Made by a program: the position numbers and the translations under genes. This document shows positions 1 to 8,219 of a stretch of 50,496 nucleotides of DNA, in pieces. Under the pieces are notes generated by a model that worked only from the letters and a program-made list of their open reading frames with translations, ran no database searches and was not told the DNA's origin. The DNA is from Sulfurovum sp. enrichment culture clone C5. GTDB taxonomy: Bacteria; Campylobacterota; Campylobacteria; Campylobacterales; Sulfurovaceae. Location: contig FAXN01000092.1 of NCBI GenBank assembly GCA_001493195.1, forward strand, positions 1 to 50,496. Direction: 5' to 3'. The stretch's first letter is position 1. Each line of letters opens with the position of its first letter.

Positions 1-686
1 GCGACATCTGGAACGAGTGGCATGGGATTGTAGATATTTTTACCAATTTTTTTATTGATGCTATTTATGGCATTTTTGATAATCTCTTCCTCGTTTCCCA
101 AAACTCCACCATCTCCTGCGTGAGGATTTAGTCCCAATACACCAACAATACTATCAGGCTTCGCTGAATTATAAAAATCTAATAAAAATTTATTTAGTCT
201 ATCAAAAGTCAAAGAACTTGCAACATCTTTCAATGGTATATGTTCTGTAAAAAGAGCTACGAAAAGAGCAGGGCATCCAAGCATCATAATGGCATCCATT
301 TTGCAAAAATCCCTCAAGGCATCTGTGTGACCTTTGTATGTGATTCCTGCCAGTTCCCACGCTTTTTTATGTATGGGTAGGGTACATATAGCATCCACTT
401 TATTATTTTGAGCTAACCACACAGCTTTTTTAAATGAAGCAAAACTATAAGCACCACTTTCTTTTGTGATTTCACCAGCTTTTATACTAAAAGATTTTGA
501 GTTGGGAGATATGGTATCAAAGTTTGATGGTTTATCTATATTGAGTAATTTACATGCTTGTTCAAGCATATCTTCATCTATGATATAAACAGGATTAACT
601 ATCTTGGAGATAATATCATGATTTCGCAGTATAAGCTCAATGCCTATACCATTCAAATCACCTACACTTATGGCAATTTTTTTCAT
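1..686 (-). CDS. pdxA: 4-hydroxythreonine-4-phosphate dehydrogenase PdxA (3' part cut by window edge)
   Basis: This enzyme oxidises 4-phosphohydroxy-L-threonine with NAD; PdxJ then uses the product to make pyridoxine 5'-phosphate in the DXP-dependent vitamin B6 pathway. The reverse-strand frame is open from the ATG at 686 to the edge and gives about 228 N-terminal residues. It begins MKKIAISVGDLNGIGIELI and contains the metal-site stretch YKGHTDAL and the segment LGLNPHAGDGG, both typical of PdxA. The C-terminal third lies outside the window. It starts 3 nt after the pdxJ stop codon, so the two are almost certainly co-transcribed as a B6 pair. Confidence 0.95.
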   Translation of the reverse strand, partial: MKKIAISVGDLNGIGIELILRNHDIISKIVNPVYIIDEDMLEQACKLLNIDKPSNFDTISPNSKSFSIKAGEITKESGAYSFASFKKAVWLAQNNKVDAICTLPIHKKAWELAGITYKGHTDALRDFCKMDAIMMLGCPALFVALFTEHIPLKDVASSLTFDRLNKFLLDFYNSAKPDSIVGVLGLNPHAGDGGVLGNEEEIIKNAINSINKKIGKNIYNPMPLVPDV

Positions 687-689
687 TGT

Positions 690-1478
690 CTATTTTATGC
701 ACTCTATCATGTCTGTTATAGCCTTCTGTAAACCTGTAAAAACAGATCTTGCAATGATGCTTTGACCTATATTTAATTCTTCTATTTCATCAATTTGTGC
801 AATATATTTTACATTATTATAATTAAGCCCATGCCCAGCTGCAATTTTTAACTCCATGGATGAGGCTAGTTTGGCTACTGTTTTTATATTTTCAAGTTCA
901 TCTGAAAGCATTTTTTCAAGTTCAACTCTTGATAAATCCAACTCTTTTATACAGTGATGAGAGCTTGCTAAATCACCATATAGCATAGCATATATGTTTG
1001 CATAGTGACCAGTATGAAACTCAACCCACTCTACACCCAAGTCTTTGGATAGCTCAACGCTTTTCATGCTAGGATCTATGAAAAGAGAAACTTCTATATC
1101 ATTTTCTTGCAGTTTTAAAATAGCCTCTTTCATGGCATTGAAGTTTTCTTCGAGTGCCAGTCCGCCCTCTGTGGTAACTTCAGCTCTTTTTTCTGGGACA
1201 ATAGTCGCACGATGAGGCTTTAATGAGCAAACTATATCTATAATTTCTGGCGATATAGCACATTCTAGATTTACTGGAATTGATGAGAGCCTGATGATAT
1301 CAGTAGCATCTGTATCTTGGATATGTCGTCTATCTTCTCTTAGATGTATAGTTATCTGATCTGCACCAGCAAGTTTGCATATCAAGAGTGCATCAAGAGG
1401 ACTTGGATCATTTATCTTCCTTGCTTCTCTAAGTACCGCTATATGATCTATATTTACACCAAGTTTCATATTGCTCAT
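690..1478 (-). CDS. pdxJ: Pyridoxine 5'-phosphate synthase PdxJ
   Basis: PdxJ condenses 1-deoxyxylulose-5-phosphate with the PdxA product to form pyridoxine 5'-phosphate in the cytoplasm. The protein is 262 residues, close to the long epsilon-type PdxJ, and is a TIM barrel. Family signatures are LGVNIDHIAVLREAR near the N terminus, DQITIHLREDRRHIQD, VEFHTGHYAN and the C-terminal phosphate-binding GHGLNY and ELNIGQSIIARS. The family usually begins MKLGVNIDH, so the ATG at 1469 is an alternative to the one at 1478; neither is ideally spaced from the GGAG at about 1481-1484. It lies directly upstream of pdxA. Confidence 0.97.
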   Translation of the reverse strand: MSNMKLGVNIDHIAVLREARKINDPSPLDALLICKLAGADQITIHLREDRRHIQDTDATDIIRLSSIPVNLECAISPEIIDIVCSLKPHRATIVPEKRAEVTTEGGLALEENFNAMKEAILKLQENDIEVSLFIDPSMKSVELSKDLGVEWVEFHTGHYANIYAMLYGDLASSHHCIKELDLSRVELEKMLSDELENIKTVAKLASSMELKIAAGHGLNYNNVKYIAQIDEIEELNIGQSIIARSVFTGLQKAITDMIECIK

Positions 1479-1515
1479 TTCTCCAAATAGTTTTTAAAAT
1501 TATAGCAAAATAGAA

Positions 1516-2235
1516 TTATATAGATAGCTCTTTTAGACTATATCGTAAAACTGCACCATTATCATCCGCAAACCATATATTATCTTCATTATCAAGAGCA
1601 ACACCTTCTATGGCAAAAGGAGGTAAAACTATCTTGCTTGTAATTTTTTCATTTTCTAGGTCATATATATAAAGTTTATCTTTTTTATCGCTAACGATAT
1701 ATAGTTTGCCATCTTTATAGTCAAGTCCAGAGCTGTCAACAATATTGCTAGAAATTTTATTTTCTATTTTTGCTTTATTATTTTTCAATGTTATTATTAT
1801 CAAAAACGCATCATCTTTGTCTTTTGACTGGGTGCTTAAAATAAAATTTTTATCCAATTTCGCAATACCCTCTATCCCGCTATTTTTACCAAAATGTTTA
1901 AATTCTTCTATTGGCAGTAGATTTTGTGATAATGTTTTTCTGTCAACAGTTAAAATCTTTCCATCTTCAACAGCAAAAACAAATTTATCGTCCTCGCAAG
2001 CAACACCTTCTAAATCATATTTTCCAAGTGAGTTAGTATTTATAATTTTTCCACTTTTGTCTATCTCGTAAAATTTACCCTCGTCATTAGCAACCACAAA
2101 CGTATCGCTATTTTTGCAATAATCAATACCAGAAGCCTCTGGTATATTTGTAATTATATGATTTTTAGCTTTTTTATCATCAAGGCACCCAGTAAAAAAT
2201 AAAACAAACACAAAATAAAACCAAAACCATTTCAT
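1516..2235 (-). CDS. Lipoprotein of the SdiA-regulated / YjiK-like beta-propeller family
   Basis: A 239-residue predicted lipoprotein. Residues 1-16 are a very hydrophobic, aromatic-rich signal peptide ending in the lipobox FFTGC, so Cys17 would be lipidated. The rest has repeated short beta-blade units such as EASGIDYCKNSDTFVVAND, LEGVACEDDKFVFAVEDGK and GLDYKDGKLYIVSDKKDKLY, which match the SdiA-regulated (PF06977-like) propeller. The role of this family is not firmly known; binding of a periplasmic ligand or partner is an inference. It lies 37 nt upstream of pdxJ on the same strand and may be the first gene of that operon. Confidence 0.7.
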   Translation of the reverse strand: MKWFWFYFVFVLFFTGCLDDKKAKNHIITNIPEASGIDYCKNSDTFVVANDEGKFYEIDKSGKIINTNSLGKYDLEGVACEDDKFVFAVEDGKILTVDRKTLSQNLLPIEEFKHFGKNSGIEGIAKLDKNFILSTQSKDKDDAFLIIITLKNNKAKIENKISSNIVDSSGLDYKDGKLYIVSDKKDKLYIYDLENEKITSKIVLPPFAIEGVALDNEDNIWFADDNGAVLRYSLKELSI

Positions 2236-2336
2236 CGCTTATATACTCCAAATATGAATAAGTTAAATTGTACCGTAAACACTCTATTACCTATCTTTTG
2301 CTAAAATCACGAATATATTTATAAAAAGGCTTTGAG

Positions 2337-3596
2337 ATGACAAAAAAATCTATAAAAAAAGCAGTATTAGCTTATAGCGGCGGGCTTGATACGAGTATAA
2401 TTCTAAAATGGCTTCAAGATGAATACAATTGTGAAGTTGTCACTTTCACCGCAGATTTAGGGCAGGGCGAAGAGGTAGAACCTGCACGTCAAAAAGCACT
2501 TAAGCTTGGAATTAAACCAGAGAATATTTTTATACTTGACTTGAGAGAAGAGTTCGTAAAAGATTTTGTTTTTCCTATGTTTAGAGCAAATGCTATTTAT
2601 GAAGGGGAATATCTTCTCGGAACTTCTATAGCTAGACCACTAATTGCAAAAAAACAGATTGAAATTGCCAAACAAACAGGCGCTGATGCTGTTAGTCATG
2701 GGGCAACAGGGAAGGGGAATGATCAAGTTAGATTTGAGCTTGGCTATCTAGCTCTTAATCCTGATATAACTGTAATCGCTCCATGGAGAGAATGGGATCT
2801 AAATTCAAGAGAAAAGCTAATAGCTTATGCAAAAAAGAATGGCATAGAGATAGCACAAAAACACCTTGATGAAAATGGAAATCCAGCAGTTAGCCCATAC
2901 TCAATGGATGCAAATTTGCTTCATATATCATACGAAGGGCTTCACCTTGAAAACCCAAATAATGAACCAGAAGAGAATATGTGGCTATGGACAAATAGCC
3001 CAGAAAATGCTCCAGATGAGGCAGAATATATCACTATAGGTTATGAAAAAGGTGATCCTGTTGCAATAAATGGCGAAAAAATGTCTCCAGCAACACTACT
3101 TAAAACTTTAAATGATTATGGCAATAAACATGGAATAGGGCGACTTGACATAGTAGAAAATAGATATGTTGGTATGAAAGCTAGAGGATGTTATGAAACA
3201 CCAGGCGGCACTATAATGTTAAAAGCTCATAGAGCAATAGAGTCTATAACATTAGACAGAGAAGAAGCTCATTTAAAAGATGAGTTGATGCCAAAATACG
3301 CAAAACTTATTTACACAGGATATTGGTGGTCACCTGAGAGAAAAGCGCTTCAAGCTGCCATTGATGCAACACAAGAGCATGTAAATGGAGAGGTTAGGGT
3401 AAAACTTTATAAAGGTAATGTTATGGTTGTTGGAAGAAAATCAGATAATTCACTTTATAGTGAAGCACACTCTACTTTTGAAGAAGATAATGTATATAAC
3501 CAAGCCGATGCAGAAGGATTTATAAGATTAAATGCTCTTAGATTTATCATAGAAGGCAAAAAACAACCACAAAGAATTAAGAATCTTATAAAATAA
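2337..3596 (+). CDS. argG: Argininosuccinate synthase
   Basis: ArgG joins citrulline and aspartate with ATP to give argininosuccinate in arginine synthesis. The protein is 419 residues, a usual length for the bacterial enzyme. The N-terminal PP-loop [19 protein letters not shown] binds ATP, and [18 protein letters not shown] is the conserved citrulline/aspartate-binding region. The C-terminal part carries [20 protein letters not shown], also a family signature. A likely -10 (TAAAAT in gctaaaat, near 2300) lies upstream and a weak AAGG precedes the ATG. It stands alone on the plus strand and converges with the membrane-protein gene at 3633. Confidence 0.98.
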   Translation: MTKKSIKKAVLAYSGGLDTSIILKWLQDEYNCEVVTFTADLGQGEEVEPARQKALKLGIKPENIFILDLREEFVKDFVFPMFRANAIYEGEYLLGTSIARPLIAKKQIEIAKQTGADAVSHGATGKGNDQVRFELGYLALNPDITVIAPWREWDLNSREKLIAYAKKNGIEIAQKHLDENGNPAVSPYSMDANLLHISYEGLHLENPNNEPEENMWLWTNSPENAPDEAEYITIGYEKGDPVAINGEKMSPATLLKTLNDYGNKHGIGRLDIVENRYVGMKARGCYETPGGTIMLKAHRAIESITLDREEAHLKDELMPKYAKLIYTGYWWSPERKALQAAIDATQEHVNGEVRVKLYKGNVMVVGRKSDNSLYSEAHSTFEEDNVYNQADAEGFIRLNALRFIIEGKKQPQRIKNLIK

Positions 3597-3601
3597 TAAA
3601 A

Positions 3602-3624
3602 TAGCAAGTCAAAATGGCTTGCTA
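3602..3624. terminator. Bidirectional hairpin terminator between argG and the convergent gene
   Basis: TAGCAAGTC pairs with GGCTTGCTA (9 bp including one G-U) around an AAAAT loop. It sits in the 36-nt gap between two convergent stop codons. A-rich sequence to its left and T-rich sequence to its right would give U-tracts in both directions. Confidence 0.7.
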
Positions 3625-3632
3625 AAAATTTA

Positions 3633-4151
3633 CTACTTTTTTAAAAATATATTCATTTCTTTTAATATTTCAGATGGGTTAAAATCAGAAAGCTTATCTT
3701 TGTATATCATATTTGGTATTATTTCTAGAAGAATATAAAAAATCCAAAGCAATGGGTAGAACCATAAATATTCACGTCTAAAGGTTTTTTTGGTGTACCT
3801 ATCGCTAAACCAATCTTTGGCACTTTGTACATTATTTATAAAAAGTAAAGCTTGAATTGCAAACATCATACCCCAAATTATATAAGTGAATATTGCGGCC
3901 AAAAAAGCACCTTGAATGCTACTAAGTGAAATGATTAGTGCAAAAACTATTGCCAAAAAGATAGAAAAATATTTAAAACCAAAATAAGCCACAACTATGA
4001 GTAAGCTAACAATAAAAAGTATGTTTCCATATAGTATGAAAAGTTCTAAATAGGTAGCCTTTTGCGTAAAAGTTTCACCAAATATTATCCCTAGAAATAT
4101 TATTAAAAATATTGATAATGCAGTTATGGTTAAATATATAAAATCTTTCAT
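3633..4151 (-). CDS. Small integral membrane protein, function unknown
   Basis: I do not recognise this 172-residue protein. It has about five hydrophobic stretches (roughly residues 5-24, 37-60, 62-80, 83-105 and 128-147). A charged loop, SDRYTKKTFRREY, precedes the last one. The C-terminal 25 residues are polar and probably cytoplasmic. It starts 3 nt after the M3 peptidase stop codon, so it is the second gene of a two-gene operon. No catalytic motif is visible. A role linked to peptide handling is suggested only by position. Confidence 0.7.
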   Translation of the reverse strand: MKDFIYLTITALSIFLIIFLGIIFGETFTQKATYLELFILYGNILFIVSLLIVVAYFGFKYFSIFLAIVFALIISLSSIQGAFLAAIFTYIIWGMMFAIQALLFINNVQSAKDWFSDRYTKKTFRREYLWFYPLLWIFYILLEIIPNMIYKDKLSDFNPSEILKEMNIFLKK

Positions 4152-4154
4152 TTT

Positions 4155-6134
4155 TTATGCACTTTCTAAGCCATATAGTTTGAATAAATTATTTAAATTA
4201 GGAGTTTTTCCTAGCCATTTTTCATATAATACTCTCATATTGTCTAGGTTCCCTTTTGAAAGAATATTTTCTTTATATCCTAAAGCTTTTGATTTATTAA
4301 AGTTGCCACTATTGTCTAAACACTCAAAAAATGCATCCGCACTTAAAACCTCAGCCCATTTGTAGCTATAATATCCTGCAGCATAACCACCAGAAAAAAT
4401 GTGACTAAATCCATTTTGAAATTTATTATACTTTGGAGGTTTGATTGGTGATGTTGTTTCTCTAATTTCATCAAGTAACTTTTGTGCTTCGTCCGAGCTA
4501 TACAATTTTTGATGAAGTTTTATATCAAAAAGTGCAAATTCAATTTGTCTTAATATGCCAAGACTCGCTTGAAAGTTTTTGCTACTTTCTATTTTTTCTA
4601 ATAAATCTTCAGATATATTTTTGTTTGTTTTGTAATGTTTGGCAAAAGTTTTTAAAATATCTTTTTTATACGCAAAATTTTCTAGGAATTGTGATGGAAA
4701 TTCAACAACATCCCACGCTACTCCATTTATCCCAGAAATAGACCTTTCTTTGTTTGTGCTAAAAATATGATGCAGAGCATGCCCCATTTCGTGAAACAAG
4801 GTTACAACATCATCATGTCTAAGCAAAGATGGCATTTTTTTATTTGCTGACATAAAGTTGCATACTATAAAAGCGGAGGATAAATGAGTTTTTCCTTTAC
4901 TGTCTATAAAGTGGGTTTCAAAATCATGCATCCATGCTCCACCTCTTTTTTCTTTTCTTGCTTCGAGATCAAAGTAGAGTCTAGATTTTACTTTGCCATT
5001 TTCATACATATCATATACTTTTACACATTCGTGCCAAAGGCTTAAGTCTATTTTTTTGAATTCAACATCAAAAAGATTCGATACCATATCTAAAAGCCCA
5101 CTTAATACTCTATCTTGTTCAAAGTACTCTTGGACTTCCGTTTCATCAAAATCAAACAATTCTTGTTTTAATTTTTCACTATAGTACCCAATATCATAAC
5201 TCTCTAGTTTTTTAATGCCATCATATTTATAAGCAAAATTACTTAATTCATCAAGCTCTTTTTTTGCATAGTTTTTAGCAATATTTGCTATTTTTTCTAA
5301 AAATTCTATAACATCATAAGGTGTAGAAGCGTCTCTTTTTTCTAAAGCAAGTGAAGCGTAGTTGTCAAATCCCAAAATGGTTGCCTCTTCATTTCTCAAA
5401 GCAAGTATCTCATTTATAATATTTGAATTTTCTGGCGCTCTTGTCGTATAAGCACAATACAGCTTTTCTCTTATTTCCCTATTTGGTCCATATGTCATAT
5501 ATCCTATATAACTAGGCATTTGAAGAGTAAATTCATATTGTACGTTGCCATTTTGTTCTTTTTTTGCAGACTCTAAAATACTTTCTGGCATATTTTCTAT
5601 ATCTTTTTCATTTTCAATTAACAAGGTAAAAGAATTTGTTGCATTTAATAGATTTTGAGAAAACTGATTTGAGAGTAAACTTAGCTTGCTATCAATATCT
5701 TCTAGTCTATTTTTTGTTTTTTGGGGTAAATTTACACCAGAGAGTTCAAAGTCTTTTATATTTTCACTAATAACTCTTTTTTGATCATCTGTGCTTGTTG
5801 ATATTGTCTTTAACTTTTCATATAAAGTGCTGTTATGGGCTAACTTAGTGTGAAATATTGATAAAATTTGTATCGCTTCTTCATAAATTTTTTGATTTGC
5901 ATCATTGTTCATTACGCTATTTAGATGACTTAATGGAGTAAAGAATATATTTAATTCTTCATCTATGTCTTCTAATATTTTGATAGTCTTTGCAAAGTCT
6001 GTTTCATTGCTTGTTGATATATTATTGATTACAGCATTGTAATTGCTTATAATACTTTTTATATCAGATATAAAAGTAGAATAATTTGGTTCTTTGAATT
6101 TGCAAAACATAAAAAATTGCCTTTTTGATTTCAT
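4155..6134 (-). CDS. M3-family zinc metallopeptidase (oligopeptidase A-like)
   Basis: A 659-residue cytoplasmic thimet-type oligopeptidase that would cleave short peptides. The zinc motif HEMGHALHH is at about residues 447-455, with the third ligand supplied by the downstream FPSQFLENFAY segment. The C-terminal substrate-closing region YSYKWAEVLSADAFFE is also conserved in M3A enzymes. The N-terminal half is a helical lid with a coiled-coil-like stretch near residues 110-165. The length fits E. coli OpdA/PrlC (about 680). It is divergent from kdsB and followed at 3 nt by a small membrane-protein gene. OpdA helps degrade signal peptides in E. coli; that role here is inferred. Confidence 0.93.
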   Translation of the reverse strand: MKSKRQFFMFCKFKEPNYSTFISDIKSIISNYNAVINNISTSNETDFAKTIKILEDIDEELNIFFTPLSHLNSVMNNDANQKIYEEAIQILSIFHTKLAHNSTLYEKLKTISTSTDDQKRVISENIKDFELSGVNLPQKTKNRLEDIDSKLSLLSNQFSQNLLNATNSFTLLIENEKDIENMPESILESAKKEQNGNVQYEFTLQMPSYIGYMTYGPNREIREKLYCAYTTRAPENSNIINEILALRNEEATILGFDNYASLALEKRDASTPYDVIEFLEKIANIAKNYAKKELDELSNFAYKYDGIKKLESYDIGYYSEKLKQELFDFDETEVQEYFEQDRVLSGLLDMVSNLFDVEFKKIDLSLWHECVKVYDMYENGKVKSRLYFDLEARKEKRGGAWMHDFETHFIDSKGKTHLSSAFIVCNFMSANKKMPSLLRHDDVVTLFHEMGHALHHIFSTNKERSISGINGVAWDVVEFPSQFLENFAYKKDILKTFAKHYKTNKNISEDLLEKIESSKNFQASLGILRQIEFALFDIKLHQKLYSSDEAQKLLDEIRETTSPIKPPKYNKFQNGFSHIFSGGYAAGYYSYKWAEVLSADAFFECLDNSGNFNKSKALGYKENILSKGNLDNMRVLYEKWLGKTPNLNNLFKLYGLESA

Positions 6135-6205
6135 TATATCATAAAATTAAATCAATTTTTCAAAGCTTTCGGTACAATTAAAAAAAAGTTTTCAAAGGCT
6201 TAAAA

Positions 6206-6925
6206 ATGATTATCATCCCAGCAAGAATAGGCTCAACTCGTTTCCCAAATAAAATATTAGCAGACATAGATGGAGTTCCTATGGTTATAAGAACGGCTAA
6301 AGCCATTGAAAATATAGATGATATTTTAATCGCAACAGATAGTGATGAAGTTATAAATATAGCAAAACATTTTGGATACAAAGCAATACTAACAGATACA
6401 AATCATCAAAGTGGAACAGATAGAATTTTTGAAGCCGCTAAAAAATTTGGGTTAAGTGGCAATGATATAGTTATAAATGTTCAAGCCGATGAACCTTTTA
6501 TAGAAGAGAGTGTTGTAAAAGCTGTTTACGAGTTAACTAAAAAAAACATAAGCAATGAAAAAATTATAATGAATTCTTGCTATAAAATATTGAATTCAAG
6601 TCAGGCGGATGATCCGAACTTAGTAAAAGTTGTTATTTCTAAAAATAGCAATGCATTGTATTTTTCAAGATCCAAGATACCATACCCAAGAGATCATCAT
6701 TTTGACGAATTTAAAGGACATATAGGAATATATGGTTTTAGCATGAAAAGCTTAGAAATTTTTTGTTCACTCAAAACATCTTTGATAGAGCATATTGAAA
6801 AATTAGAGCAACTTAGGGCCTTAGATAATGATTACAGTATATCAATGATAGAGGTAGAAACAAATAGTTTTGGGATAGATACCCAAGAAGATTTAGATAG
6901 AGCATTAAAATTTCATATACTTTAA
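6206..6925 (+). CDS. kdsB: 3-deoxy-manno-octulosonate cytidylyltransferase (CMP-Kdo synthetase)
   Basis: KdsB activates Kdo with CTP to make CMP-Kdo for the lipopolysaccharide inner core. The protein is 239 residues, standard for the family. It begins MIIIPARIGSTRFPNKIL, the nucleotide-binding loop, followed by ILIATDSDEV, and VINVQADEPFI holds the metal-binding Asp. KIPYPRDHHFDEFKGHIGIY and EHIEKLEQLRALDN are further family signatures. A TACAAT -10-like box lies at 6173-6178, only about 28 nt before the ATG, so the leader would be short. An AAAGG sequence is the ribosome site. Confidence 0.96.
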   Translation: MIIIPARIGSTRFPNKILADIDGVPMVIRTAKAIENIDDILIATDSDEVINIAKHFGYKAILTDTNHQSGTDRIFEAAKKFGLSGNDIVINVQADEPFIEESVVKAVYELTKKNISNEKIIMNSCYKILNSSQADDPNLVKVVISKNSNALYFSRSKIPYPRDHHFDEFKGHIGIYGFSMKSLEIFCSLKTSLIEHIEKLEQLRALDNDYSISMIEVETNSFGIDTQEDLDRALKFHIL

Positions 6926-6950
6926 ATATATAAAATACGATTTTTTAAGC

Positions 6951-6969
6951 GACGAGAAAATTTCTCGTC
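6951..6969. terminator. Perfect palindromic hairpin between kdsB and the convergent mshG
   Basis: GACGAGA and TCTCGTC form a 7-bp perfect stem, extendable by A-T pairs, with a very small AT loop. It lies between convergent kdsB and mshG and overlaps the mshG stop codon. No long U-tract follows on either strand, so termination may be weak or assisted. Confidence 0.5.
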
Positions 6970-8218
6970 AACCACCTTTGGCGGCTTTGCCAAGATCCCA
7001 CATAGGCATAAATATACCAAGTGCCATAAGCAATACAAGACCAGCGATAAAAAACATCATTATAGGCTCAATATAAGCACTTAAGTTATCTATAATAGAT
7101 TGAAATTGCATATCGTAGTATTGCGTTACTTTTTCTAGCATACCATCTAATTGACCACTGGCTTCTCCAGCTCTAATCATTTGAAGTAGCATATTTTCAA
7201 ACAGTCCAGTTAATTCAAATGATTCTGAAAGACTAAGCCCCCTTCCTATATTGGCATTAACGCCTTCAAGTTTTTGTCTAATTGCAAGATTATCAACCAT
7301 TCCAACAGCAGTATTTAAAGCTTCTGAAACAGGAATCCCTGATTTTATAAGTTCGCCCAATACAAGAGTATATCTATGCATTGTTGATAAAAATACAACT
7401 TTATTTATAAGGTAGAAGTTTTTGTGGATGAAGAGCGTATCAACTTTTAGTTTGAAATCTTTATCTTTTTTATAATAATATATTGTGCCATATATTAATC
7501 CTATTAAACCAAATAGAACAAGAAATCCATAGTTGCTTAAAATATTTTCCAAGCCTAATAGTATCTTTGTTGGTAGTGGTAGTTCGGTTTTGAATTGTGA
7601 AAAAACATCTTTAAATTTCGGAACAACCACAAGTATAAGAATTGTAAATGCAATTGCCATTGCAGTTAGTGTAATCATCGGATATCTAATAGCTTTTTTA
7701 AATTTAGAACTATTATCTCTAATGCTCTCTAGTATAACAGATAATTTCATAAAAGAAGCCGCCAGACTACCGGTTCTCTCTCCAAGCTTTGCCATTGCAA
7801 GAGCTATATGACCAAATTCTTCTCTGTAATTTTCCATACTTTCAGATAAGCTTTTACCAGCGTCAATATCACTACTTATGCTATAGTATATATCACTTAA
7901 TTGCTTGTTCTGAGTATTTACTGAAACATCAGCAAGCGTATCATGTATTGGTAGTCCAGCATCAGTCATAACAGCAATCTGTCTAATTGTTGCAATTTTA
8001 TCATTCATGTTAATACTTTTTTTAAACTGTTTTTGCAATTGTCCAAAAAAATCTTTTGTTATTACATCTATTGGTGCAGATGTAGGTTCTATTTTTGTTA
8101 TTATCACGCCATTATATTTATGCTTGATTTTGTCTTTAGCATCATTTTTGGTATATGCCTCAATGATTTGATCTTGTCTTTTGCCTTTGTGAATTAAAGA
8201 AACTTTAAAATATCCCAT
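6968..8218 (-). CDS. mshG: Type II secretion / MSHA-type inner-membrane platform protein (GspF family, MshG/CtsF-like)
   Basis: This polytopic platform protein couples the cytoplasmic ATPase to pilin assembly. The 416-residue protein has two tandem T2SSF domains. The first (about 70-195) includes DAGLPIHDTLADVS and ends in the membrane segment ITLTAMAIAFTILILVVVP. The second (about 275-400) has SGIPVSEALNTAVGM, MIRAGEASGQLDGML and a final hydrophobic helix FFIAGLVLLMALGIFM. The start is 1 nt past the mshE stop codon, so translation is coupled. It is the last gene of the eight-gene operon. The C. jejuni counterpart is CtsF, needed for natural transformation. Confidence 0.9.
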   Translation of the reverse strand: MGYFKVSLIHKGKRQDQIIEAYTKNDAKDKIKHKYNGVIITKIEPTSAPIDVITKDFFGQLQKQFKKSINMNDKIATIRQIAVMTDAGLPIHDTLADVSVNTQNKQLSDIYYSISSDIDAGKSLSESMENYREEFGHIALAMAKLGERTGSLAASFMKLSVILESIRDNSSKFKKAIRYPMITLTAMAIAFTILILVVVPKFKDVFSQFKTELPLPTKILLGLENILSNYGFLVLFGLIGLIYGTIYYYKKDKDFKLKVDTLFIHKNFYLINKVVFLSTMHRYTLVLGELIKSGIPVSEALNTAVGMVDNLAIRQKLEGVNANIGRGLSLSESFELTGLFENMLLQMIRAGEASGQLDGMLEKVTQYYDMQFQSIIDNLSAYIEPIMMFFIAGLVLLMALGIFMPMWDLGKAAKGG

Positions 8219-8219
8219 A